Source of the DNA: Fulvia fulva | Lineage: Eukaryota; Ascomycota; Dothideomycetes; Mycosphaerellales; Mycosphaerellaceae | NCBI RefSeq assembly: GCF_020509005.1 | Contig: NC_063012.1 | Coordinates: 6,262,001-6,326,000, forward strand | Length of the DNA stretch: 64,000 nt | Direction of reading: 5' to 3' | In this document: positions 12,127-22,235 of the stretch, in pieces | How positions within the stretch are numbered: position 1 is the stretch's first letter | How the letters are laid out: each line of letters begins with the position of its first letter | The notes under the pieces: generated by a model | What the model was told of the DNA's origin: nothing | What the model saw: only the letters and a program-made list of their open reading frames with translations | Database searches by the model: none | Program-made: the position numbers and the translations under genes

Positions 12127-13992
12127 ACGTACTTTACTACCGAGCGGGCTATACTACCGAGCGGGCTACTTTTACTAAGAACTATACTACTTCTACTTTA
12201 ATTACGACGGTATCTTAATACGACGACATCCTATAGAATCGTTACTAGGAGGATAATCCCTCTTTAGATTCTTCGCTATCTAGCGAGTCTACTTAATAGG
12301 TACGTACGTTATACCCCGACTCGCTATATCGCTTATAGTATCGTAGCCTTAGTACTAGCCGAACACTATCTAGCGACTCTCTACTCACTTCCTACCTCCT
12401 AGTATCCTCTAGAGGTATTAATTACGACGCCTTATCGAAGGTTAGAGACCCTCTAGACTAAATATACTTACGCTTTCGTACTTTCCGCTATATAAGGGCC
12501 TCGTTAGACTTACGTAGCTTACTAATCTCGCTTCGTATAAGAGCTATCTAATACGCTATCTCTCTACTCCCTTTTATAAGCTAATACACCCCTTCCTATA
12601 ACGAGTTTAGCGATAAACCTACCCGGGCACGCATTTTGTTTGTTACTAGTGTTAATTAAGAGTCGAATTCTTTTGTAGTTCGTAGTGTCTTCGACTCCTA
12701 AGGGGTAGAGTCCGGAGCTAGAGGGGTTAGCGTACGTAGCTTAATATTAAGCTTATCTATCACTACCTATAGATTGAATAGAACTAAACTAGCGCCTCTA
12801 AAGCTCGATAGGATGTTCTCCTGTCTAAATATAGCGTTATAGGCTGCCCGGAAGGCGCGTAGGAACTCTACTTTATTGATATAAGTAATACGCTAGCGTA
12901 CTAAGCCCGAGAGCTAAGTACCGTATACCTTCTTTAAAGGCGAATAGTAACCTACATCTAATAGCTAGAGTAAGTACGAGGCGTACGATAGTATATATAG
13001 GGCCAAGATCTTATATTCCTTATATAGATTCTAGAATACCTTCGAGTTATAGCTCTCGTAGCTATCGATAATAAGTAGTCTCTATACCCTAGTCGTACGA
13101 GCTATAGTATACTTCTAGAAATACTCTAGCTACCGTATACCAAACTCATTATTAGTCTAGCCGTTCTCTATTAGCCCGATTGTCTAGTCTAGACCTAAGT
13201 TACCGTCTTAATACTAGGTACTAATATGCTGTTTACCTATAAGGATAACGTAGGGTAGGAGCGCTATTCCGTCTATATAGATAGTCTTAATTACTATGAC
13301 CTATTCTTTATTGCCCTATTAAACGACCTTCCTCTTTTTACTACGCCTTTCTAAATCCGTAACGACGCTCTAAGACGTAATGATACCTATTATAAACCCT
13401 ATCTCGTCGAAGTTATAGGTGTCCTAGTTAAGGATGCTATACTTCTCCTTTATATTACGTATAAGTAAGAACTACTTCTTAATAACGTCTAGATCTTCTA
13501 TTAGGGCTTACTAACGATCGTATCTACGTATTATACAAACCTTTAGCTCACGATACCGCCTAATAAACCTATCTATCTAATTGAGACTAGCGGGCTTAAG
13601 ACCCTTCTCTTATAGTAATAAATCGGCTATTACTCGTATACTAGCCTTTAATAGGGAGAAACCTCTAAGATCTAGCTCGAGTATATACTCAAGTATTACC
13701 CTCTCTTCTAGCTCTATAAGCTTCTTCGATTCAGACTCGTAGTCACCCCGAGGAGGTCGTCTATTCAATCGATATCCTAGTATAGTTCGAGACGCGTCGT
13801 ATACCTTTATAGTAAGTCGATTCGTGATTATCGCGTCGCGTTTCGTAGCCTAGATAGCTAAGGTCAGTTTGGCCTCGTTTAAAGATAATATACGCTATAA
13901 TAGTAGTTGTATAGCTATATCTATAGAAGTGGTATAGTTCTTAGTAAAAGTAGCCCGCTCGGTAGTATAGCCCGCTCGGTAGTAAAGTACGT
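12127..13992 (-). mobile_element. Fot1/pogo-like (Tc1/mariner superfamily) DNA transposon, RIP-mutated
   Basis: This 1866-bp element has terminal inverted repeats of at least 65 bp (ends ACGTACTTTACTACCGAGCG) and a flanking TA duplication (12125-12126 and 13993-13994), as expected for Tc1/mariner. The TIR holds two tandem copies of a CTACCGAGCGGGCTA-like unit. The minus strand encodes a degraded pogo/Fot1 transposase: YNFDEIGFIIG, then GKQHIS, LIIDSYESYNS (second Asp of the DDD triad preserved as IDSY) and LLDVGYYSPLKK near 12950-13420. Size, TIR length and protein motifs match Fot1-type fungal elements. Stops introduced by TpA-forming transitions make it inactive. Confidence 0.85.
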
Positions 13993-14412
13993 TAGTAGTT
14001 ATAGCCTATTCGTTCCTCCGGAGTTAGAAGACAATCTAGATAAAGGTGAAATCCCGGTACGTACTCGTATCGTGTAGGCTTTCTACGACTATATAGTAGC
14101 TAGTTACTTAGGGGACGAGAAGACGTATAAATTAGTAGCTCGTAACTATACCTAGCTAGGTATCGTACGATTTATTAAGAGCTATATACGTACCTACCGC
14201 GCTTACCGTACGAACAAGAACACTAATATCTAGTACCTAGGGCTATTAATACCGCTACTAGTACTATTTAGCGCTTAGGAGGATATCTCTATTAACTTCG
14301 TAGTTAAACTACCGAAGGGAATAAGCGTAGTCGACGGATAAACGTACGAGAACATTATAACCGTTATATACCGCTTAACTAAGGAGCGACACATTATTCC
14401 TATTATCTCGAT
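13993..14412 (+). pseudogene. Ty3/gypsy-type integrase fragment
   Basis: The plus-strand reading includes RFIKSYIRTYRAYRTNKNTN (zinc-binding domain with Cys residues lost), YLGLLIPL, SINFVVKLPKGIS (Asp of the catalytic DFI motif changed) and ITVIYRLTKERHIIPI. This is the first half of a retroviral-type integrase core. The segment continues the element interrupted at 12126 and is cut at about 14412 by LINE-3. The rest of the integrase and any 3' LTR were not found to the right of LINE-3. Confidence 0.75.
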
Positions 14413-17400
14413 AATAGATAGATTTGTCATTCCCCTGTTCTAGGACCCTATCCGGCCTATATAGGTATATATCTATTATTATATATAAAGGGAAACCCGA
14501 ATAGGTGAAAACCCTTCCCGCCCCTAACTTCTCCTTATCTAGATTAGCTTTCCCTCTAAACGTACGTAGTCTATATCACTACCCCGTTAGCCCCCGCTCC
14601 TAGCCGGTCTCGTCGCGCTACGTCGTATCCTCTCTTCCTATACTACTCCTACTAGGCGGTACTATTCTAGCTAGCCCTTCTCTAGTATCTAGTTCGTAAT
14701 ACGCCGTAGGTCCTTAGCGTTATTAACAAGTGCCCTAATCGTCCGGTTCCTCGCCTTTGCTATCTACTCCCCCCTCCCTAGCGACTACCTCGGATAGACG
14801 AGGAGTACGTGCCGTACGTTCTAGGAGCGATAGCCGTAGGGGTAGCTAGTATTTATATATCCTAGAACCTTCCTCTATAATAGGTACCCCTAGAGGCCGA
14901 TGTGTTCGCTTCGTAGTTAGGTTACTATACTACTCTATACCCTCGTAAGGCGGTAGTAGATAAGCTTCGGGGGGTACTTGACCGCGGATTTTATAGCTAA
15001 CTATTCCTTAGGTTGTCCCGCTAGCTAAGGGCGTCTACTATACCCTACAACCTAGTTATTCTACCTCTCTTTCTATAGTTGCTCTACAAACGATTTCTTA
15101 CCTTCCTATTATATTACTAGCTATTCGTCCCTTACCCGGTAGTTCGGCTCGTTTCCGGGTCAAATGCCCCTATACGCTAGTACTAATTCGCGGGCCCTTA
15201 CGACTATACTAGCGATAACCTTCTATACTAGGTACTATACCGACTTGCCTAAGTAGGAGGTCCGTAGTCCCTAGATATATAGGTCGATCGGCGGTATAGC
15301 GGTCTCGTACTTAAGTATCCTCGTTAGTATCGACTTATATACCCCGGTGACCTTCCTTAGGCATTAGTTTTAGATCTTCGCTAGCGGCGCGAGGAGTCCC
15401 TTCGATAGGTAGGCCCTCTCGCCTAAGGACTATACTTAGCTACTATAGGTAAGGACTAGCCGTATAATAGCCGTATATAGGAGTCGTAACTACCGGAAGT
15501 CCGCCCCCTATATAGACGTAGTGAGCCTCTAGTATAATGCTATATTCTGTTTAGCTTTCCGTAATATTGCCTATACGTACTTCCTCTACCGTAGCGCCGG
15601 GTCTACCTATAGTCCGAGGATCCTAAGCTGATTTACCGGGTTAGTCGTATGCCCCTATATCTAGATAGAAGCTTGTATATTGTAGAACCGTAGCCGGCGC
15701 GTAAAGTGTATCAGATTGTACTTTTCTAGGGCAAACCGAGCCCCGTGCCTCCTAGCCTAGTCCTCGTAGATCTTATACTTCTCTTCTAGTAGCCTATAGT
15801 TCTCCTTAGTCGAGGAAGACTACGCTAGGATGTTTATATCGTCTACGAAGCCGCTCGTAGCGGTGTTCTAGGATTCTAGGGCTAGGAGTAGCGTCGCTAT
15901 AAAGAAGAGGAATAGAATAGGTACTAGCGTTAAGCCTTACGGGATTCTAGTATAGACTACTTAAAATAGGCTTCTATACTAGCCGACTAGGATCGACGTA
16001 CTACGGTTTTAGAGGTAGGACCGTACGAAGTTAATAAGCTACTTAGGGAGTCCTTTCGACCTTAGGATATAGAGTAGCCGCGGGTATAACACGTAGTCGA
16101 AGGCTCCCGATATGTCTAGGCTAAGTAAGGAAGCTACCTTGTCCCTATTCTTATACTAGATAGCCTTTACCTAAGAGGTGATAAGTTCTATCGCGGATAG
16201 CGTCGATCGCTATAGGCGCGTACCTATCTAGGTGTCCGGGAGTAGGGAGTATTCCTCTACGCCTCGGAGAGTCTCGTTATAACTAGCTTCTTAAGCGCCT
16301 TCCTAAGAGTGTTAAGGAGCGTAATTAGGCGGTACGACTTTACCTACGTATAGTCTTCCTTCTACGGCTTACGTAGGACTACTATCGTCGATTGTTTAAA
16401 AGCTATCGGGTAGTATCCGGTCTGTAGGCAGGCGTTAAAGATCGCTATAACTACTAGGGCTAGTTGATCTCTACACTTCTTTAGTAGCTCGTTTAGGATC
16501 CTATCCGGCCCCGGGGCTTTCTTCGCCGGTAACTTCCTTAGTATAGCGGCAACTTCTCCCTCGGACACCTCCTATTAGACCGCGATACTAGGGGCTAGGG
16601 GAGTAGAGCTGTTTATGTCGCTTAGATTAGCCTCGACTAGAGGCGGGAAGAACTTACTAGCTAGTAGACGCGCCTTAGCCTCGGGGTCGCTAACCGGGCT
16701 ACTAGGCGATTATAGCGCTAGGATAGAGAAGGAGGGGCCCTATATAGGGTCCTGTCGGGCCTATTTCGCTAGCTTCTACATCCTCTCTAGCTTGCCGGCG
16801 ATTTCTTCTACTATAGCCCTCTAGCCGACTACTTTCTCCCTTCGTATTATAGCTTTCTTCTATTAGTATACCTCTCTATATACGTTCTAGGCCTCCTCGC
16901 TATAGCTGCTCGTCTATACCCGGCGGGCTCTCCTTGCTTCTCTTACTACCGTAGTGTACTCCGGCGTCTAGTATAGTTTAGACTATGTCGTTAGTTAGGT
17001 AAGCGGAACGTAAAGTAAGGTCGCTTTTCTTATTTCGTCTATTAACTCCTAGACTGCTTCGTCTATCTCGTCTTTACTGTTATATTACTACTACGCGATC
17101 TAGACTAGCCTCTTAGAGTCATTAAGGTACGCCTAGATGTTAGCCTAGTAGGCCTTTCCCTAGTTTAGCTTAGGGGTTCTCGCTAGTATACGTTATATCT
17201 ATATCGTAATAGAGGTCCTGACTAGTATATAGTCTAACGACGCCTCGAGTTTATATTCGATCCTATAGTAGGTTACCGTATAGTAGTAGCTATCTAAGAT
17301 CTAGGAGAGGTCGATCGTGCCTTAGAGTCCCCCTCTCTTCTAGGTGCCTAGGTCCTTCGGGGTATTAAGGGCAATTACGTTGCTCGCTATTAAGTTGAGT

Positions 17401-19366
17401 ACTTCGTCGGCTATAGGGTACGGCTACATAAGGCTTTCCTAGGAAGGGTAGTATATATTAAAGTCTCCTACTACGATATAGCACCCTTGTCTCTTAAGCG
17501 TACTGTCTAGATGTCTATAGACCCCTAGGTCGCGGCTAGACCTCGAGGCTAGCGGTTATATATATAGGTTGTGTATCTAGGTACTACCTACGTAGAGGGA
17601 GGTAATATCGCCCCCGCCTTCTTCGTCTACGTAGTACACTACCTCCTAGTCGGATTCTAGTATGTCCTTACTAATATAGAAGCACGTACGGGGTCTGCCG
17701 TCGCCTCGTAGGTATGTCGTATAGCCTAGTGACTTATAGGTCGTTAGTCTCTTATAGTACGGGTTAATCTATAGCTCCTAGATTATAAGGACGTAGTAGA
17801 CGCGCGGGTCCGCCTCGTGTAGGAAATGGTTCTAGACTATATCCTTGCTATAGTTAACGTTATACTAGATAATACTAAGCGTGTCGAGGCTAGTTATTAG
17901 TATCAACAATCATTTCCTCTATATCGTCCTATATCCTACTACCCTATATATCCTAGTCTACGCCTATCGGCTATATACTAAAGGGGAGCCGGGCCTAGTT
18001 AGATTCCCTCGCCGTAGCTAGCAGAGTACGTGGCCTCCCGTACGCCCTAGGTTACGTATCCTTTATATCGTTCTCGGCCCTAGGGCGCTTATACCCGACC
18101 GCCGCTAGTTAGTTCCGGTATAGGCTAGCCTTACGGTCGCCGTAGAATCTTAGGGCGACGGTTCTGTTTATAATTGCCTTGTTTTTCGCTAGTTTCCGCT
18201 ATAGGCATTCCGTACTATACGATAGGTAGTGCCCCGGACAGTTCGCGTACCGTCTCGTAGTCGATATATAGTCCCTAGATATATAGTCTCCTATATAGTT
18301 CGAGTAGGCCTACTTATTTATGTACGTATAGGTTTGGTGTCTATACTGTTAGTATTTAAAGCATTAGAGGACACGAAAGGATAAGGAGTGCTTTTCTACT
18401 ATCTTAAGGCTATATTACTAGACTAGGCCTTATTCTATCGCTAGATCCGCCGCTTTCGCGTCTTATAGCTATACTATTAGCGCCGAGGCCTTCTTACCTT
18501 CTAGCCATTTCCTATAGAGCCAAGTCGCCTTCTAGATTAGAGATTTAAGAGTGACCGGGTTGTCCTCTTAGAGAGCGCGTAGGTGACCCTAGTTAGTTAG
18601 GTCAAACTCCTTAGGCATATCGTGGACTAGGATCGTAAATTGTTTCGTTAAGACCTTCGCTAATACCGTAACCTTAGATGCCTACTATAGCTATACCTCT
18701 AGGTGCCTCCTAGTAGTAGTAGAGCTAGTATAGATCTATAGAGTGCCGTTAGACTGTTAGTTCACTACGACTACCCCTAGTTAGTTAATTCGTTAGGCGA
18801 GCTCCTTATTCGATAGCTTCGTAACTTCGGCCTAGTCTTCCTTTACTATAATACGGATCGTAACTGTATCGTACGTTAGGCGGGGGCCTAGTATCGATGC
18901 CGCGACCGATACCTAGCTATAGGGGTGTTGATTCCGGGTGGCCTTACTAATCGCCTAGGACGTCGTCCTCATTTCTTATTGCCCTCGGTAATACGACAGT
19001 ATAAGCGCCGTACGTAGCTAAGTAATTATTACCTATAGAGACCGGTAAGGGAGCTAATCGTTAGTTTCTATACTTTTTGCGTCCTCTATAAGTTGCTACC
19101 AGTTGTCTTAGGGGGGCTTTACCTATAGGGCCGTAGGCGCCGTTAGTGCCGTAGCCTAGGCTACTATTACCTAGGAGTTGCCTAATGTAGCTAGGCACCT
19201 CCGCGGCGTTTAGAGCTAAAGAAACAGGGTGAGGAGAGCTTTAAGCTATCTAGATTAAATAAGGTAGAACTCCCTCAGTCCTAGGGGCAGTGGCCTGCTT
19301 TATATATCGTTAGAATAGCCTTAATAAGAGCTTTCGAATATGTCTTGTTTTGGCGTAGAGATCGAT
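14413..19366 (-). mobile_element. LINE-3, near full-length minus-strand copy, RIP-mutated
   Basis: This copy is collinear with LINE-2 in inverted orientation: 3' tail (about two ATCT units) at about 14413, RT around 15800-16570 (an open RT piece at 16362-16568), endonuclease around 17250-17890, ORF1 zinc knuckles around 18200-18360 and 5' UTR to about 19366. It keeps the uninterrupted CTATATAGTTCGAGT at 18291-18305. It retains more TpG/CpA than LINE-1 at aligned positions, for example GTCTGTAGGCAGG near 16425 against GTCTATAGGCAGG near 3448, which suggests a different RIP history. Compared with LINE-2 it lacks about 65 bp at the 5' end, and no target duplication was found at its right edge. 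Confidence 0.82.
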
Positions 19367-20310
19367 AGTAACGGCCCTATATAAGATATATATCTATCTG
19401 TTAATAGATGATTAAGAGATAATATACGAGATCCTAAAGATATATATAGTTACGCGAGCTATCTAAGAGAGCGCGAGAAGCGCGAGAAGATAAAGTCGCG
19501 CGAATCGAGCTAGCGGATACTAGCGGCCGCTAGCGCGCGGGCGTACGGCCGATAATACTATATTACGAGGTAGTTCGTAAAAAGGGCTATCTCGTAACAT
19601 AGGACGACCTACGGGTTTTTAGGAAAGTATAAGGAACGCCGGAGTAGCTAGCGAGGGAGGAGGAGGAACGAAGAACCGGGGAAAAGAAGGGGAGTAAGGG
19701 AAAGTCCTAGAGCCTCGTAGAGTAGGTAGCCGGCTACCTATAGGAATAGGAATAGAATAGTAACCCGCTAGCGAGAATAGGCCCCCTAGCCCTCCGAACC
19801 TTCTAGAGACATAACTATCTCCTATACCGCGACCTTATAAGGGTAGAAGTAAGCGTAATAATCTAAATCCGGTCCGAATATATCGGGCTTAGGGCTTACT
19901 TATATAGGAGGAACGTCCTAGATATAGACAACCTAGCGTACGAGTATAGCTACCGTCGTAGAACCCGGAACACATAGTCGTACGGTGCCTATAGTAGGTA
20001 GAAGGGCGGAGTATATAGAGAGCGAGAGTAGCTAGACGCGACTACTAGTCGATCGTTACGAACAAGAGCGACGTATAGAGGATAGCACGTTAGGTCCTAA
20101 GACAAGGATACCTTAGCTAGTTTAAACTAGCGAACGAGACGGAGGAGTGGATGGAGAAGAGGAGGGAGACTAAGGGGATGCAGACAAGGTAGTCATCAGG
20201 GCAGGCCTATGACACTAGTGCACCCTCTATAAGGAAAGCGGGAAGGCAAACAACGGACAACAGTAGTATAGGAGAGGAGAGGGGTTTTCACCGCGAGCGG
20301 TTTCCCCTTC
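19367..20310 (+). mobile_element. 3' remnant of another LINE-like element, partly RIP-mutated
   Basis: A plus-strand reading near 19860-19980 (IRSEYIGLRAYLYRR...AYEYSYRR) parallels the C-terminal region of LINE-2 (LRSEHIGL...YPYGYRS near 9838-9930). The end, GGTTTTCACC followed by GGTTTCCC near 20283-20308, mirrors the LINE 3' UTR end (GGTTTTCACCTATTCGGGTT near 10233). It is therefore probably the truncated 3' end of a related, distinct LINE. CpA/TpG depletion is strong to about 20.1 kb and then fades. The stretch 19367-19500 is not assigned. Confidence 0.5.
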
Positions 20311-20338
20311 GTAAGACAGAAGTACGTAGAACAGCTGC

Positions 20339-20821
20339 ATGGGCCAGGAGGCACCACAACAGCTTAATGAACAATATATATACTACTATCACCCTGGCTC
20401 TGACGACCGTATTCTATTTGCGCTTGAGGAGGATAATGACAGTGGCCATGGGGCTGCTCAGAACAACAACAAGGTGGAGCGAATGAAGCAGTCAATGGGG
20501 CTGTCAAGGACTGAAGGCCCATATCGTTACTTCTTAAACCACGCCAGATCACCAGACTTCGCACCCGTTAAGAACGTGTGGAGCCCTCTGAAGCAGTACG
20601 TACGACGAAGACCTCACTGGTCTGATGAGATAGTGGCTGAGCTGTGTCAAGAACGATGGCAACAGATAAGGGAGGAGAATATGGACTGGATCAACGCCCT
20701 ATGCGACTCAGTGCCAGAGAGATTGGAGAATATCATATTCAGCAGGGGTCAGAAGAACGCAGTAGATACACATTGTGACTATAGACGCAGCAGAACGAAG
20801 AACAAGGTGGTGTGGATATGA
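20339..20821 (+). pseudogene. Tc1/mariner-type transposase remnant, C-terminal part
   Basis: This open frame of 160 codons includes EEDNDSGHG (second Asp of the catalytic triad, residues about 31-38) and, after about 40 residues, ARSPDFAPVKNVWSPLKQYV. The latter is the SPDLNPIENVW block of Tc1/mariner transposases, in which the third acidic residue sits where this sequence has Lys (PVKN). The N-terminal DNA-binding half and first catalytic Asp are absent upstream, where sequence switches to the RIP-mutated block. It is therefore a truncated, catalytically dead fossil. Base composition is normal, without strong RIP. Confidence 0.7.
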
Positions 20822-21733
20822 ATAGAGAGATAGAACAACACCTTCAGAAATGAACATAATCCCACCAGTTGTTTTGGGCGGTTTGGTCAGTGTGGAGCGT
20901 GAATAGCGACTGAACCAACGACCTTGACGCACGACCGACAAATGTTACATCGACAATAAGCTGTCGTTGTATTTCGAGGCTAACGACGAGAAGTGCCGGC
21001 CTCATCCATACTGCTTTATAACGTTCGCAAGGCCCAACGCAGAATCTAGATCTATCTTAGCTTGAGACATTGCAGGTCGCTGTTGAACAAGCGGCAGCGG
21101 TGAACACTGTTTGATGCACCGCGTGCTATATTGTATAATGTCATAGCCTGTTATACGACGGCTTCTTCAATAGACATCGATCCTTCGAGGCTGGTCATCG
21201 GTGGCTGTCAAAGACTGCGGGCTGCGATAAGCTTCGGACACAGTGAAGTCTGATCGTGAACGATAATGAGCAGCGACAATACTGACATCGAGGCCGTCTC
21301 TAAGGAACTATCTTTCTGTATTCAGGTTGAGTGCTGCCCGGGTAGCCAAGATAGCTACTTGGGTTGCCTTCTATGTGGAGCCTCTCTCTTCGCATACAGT
21401 ATCCTCCATCACGATACTCCTACGATGGCGTAATCATCGATGTGGCTCTCCAAAATCAGGGGAGAATATATTATATGCATGGTCACCAGTGCTCATTTCG
21501 AGCCTCCTGCCGTTCCTCATCGCACCAGCAAAGAAGATGTTCGATGCGGCATACTGTAATCTGTCACCAATCCCACGACTTTATAAGCATGAAATGCCTG
21601 CTTACATGACTCGCGACTGCAGCACGAGCCTCACAGGAACGCATAAGTAATTTCTTCGCTTTCAAACTCTTCCTTCGAATAATCCCGTTCGTATCTCCCA
21701 AAACCACACCCACACTTCGACAACAAACTAACC
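20822..21733. other. Intergenic stretch without a recognised gene
   Basis: This 0.9-kb transition lies between the transposon block and the first putative gene. CpA and TpG are at normal levels. Open frames near 21327-21650 overlap on one strand in two frames and show no protein-like features or splice structure, so no gene is called. Confidence 0.5.
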
Positions 21734-22056
21734 ATGGCCACAGAGTGCACGGGCATTACGCATATCAGTGAGGATTCGTCCGAGATTGCGTTTTTGCTAG
21801 TTGAAAACTATCAGTAAGTCGGCGACACTTTTCATGGCCGAAAGCAACAACCACTGACTCCCATCATAGACAGACCGTAAGCAGCGCCATTAACCAACCG
21901 CCGGATGCAGCCACTGACTTCCTACAGGCTCTTGTTGGTCTTCGGATCGGCAAGGAATTTTTGAAACTCCTTCGCGACTTGCTTCGCCCTTTTCATCAAT
22001 TGTACATGCTACGCGCAAGCACTTGGAGAAGAGCCCACTTCGGCCGACGCGACTAG
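21734..22056 (+). CDS. Small hypothetical protein, two exons (tentative)
   Basis: The ATG at 21734 follows a CAA/ACA-rich leader (ACAACAAACTAACC) typical of fungal start contexts. Exon 1 is 21734-21813 and ends at a consensus GTAAGT donor. Exon 2 starts after the CATAG acceptor at 21869 and reads to TAG at 22054-22056, giving 88 residues (MATECTGITHISEDSS..., then ALVGLRIGKEFLKLL). No family is recognised. Other frames are also open through 22057-22230, so a further intron or frameshift could extend the gene to about 22210. It sits between the transposon block and a truncated HET gene. Confidence 0.3.
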
Positions 22057-22235
22057 ACACAATCGACACAACCTGCATGACGGCCGCCCACCGGGCCTCG
22101 CATGCGATCTCGACACCGACGATCACGAGCTCTTCGTGCAGCGCACCCTCGCCTCACTCCGATATCGACGCAGATGTGCACTGGAACAGATGGAAGTGAT
22201 AAAGAGATCAGAACGGCATTCATTAAGAGCGCGCA

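Noticed and set aside
12127..13992. Inverted repeats as a structured RNA or integrative element
   Set aside because: TA duplication and Fot1-like transposase motifs between the repeats explain them.
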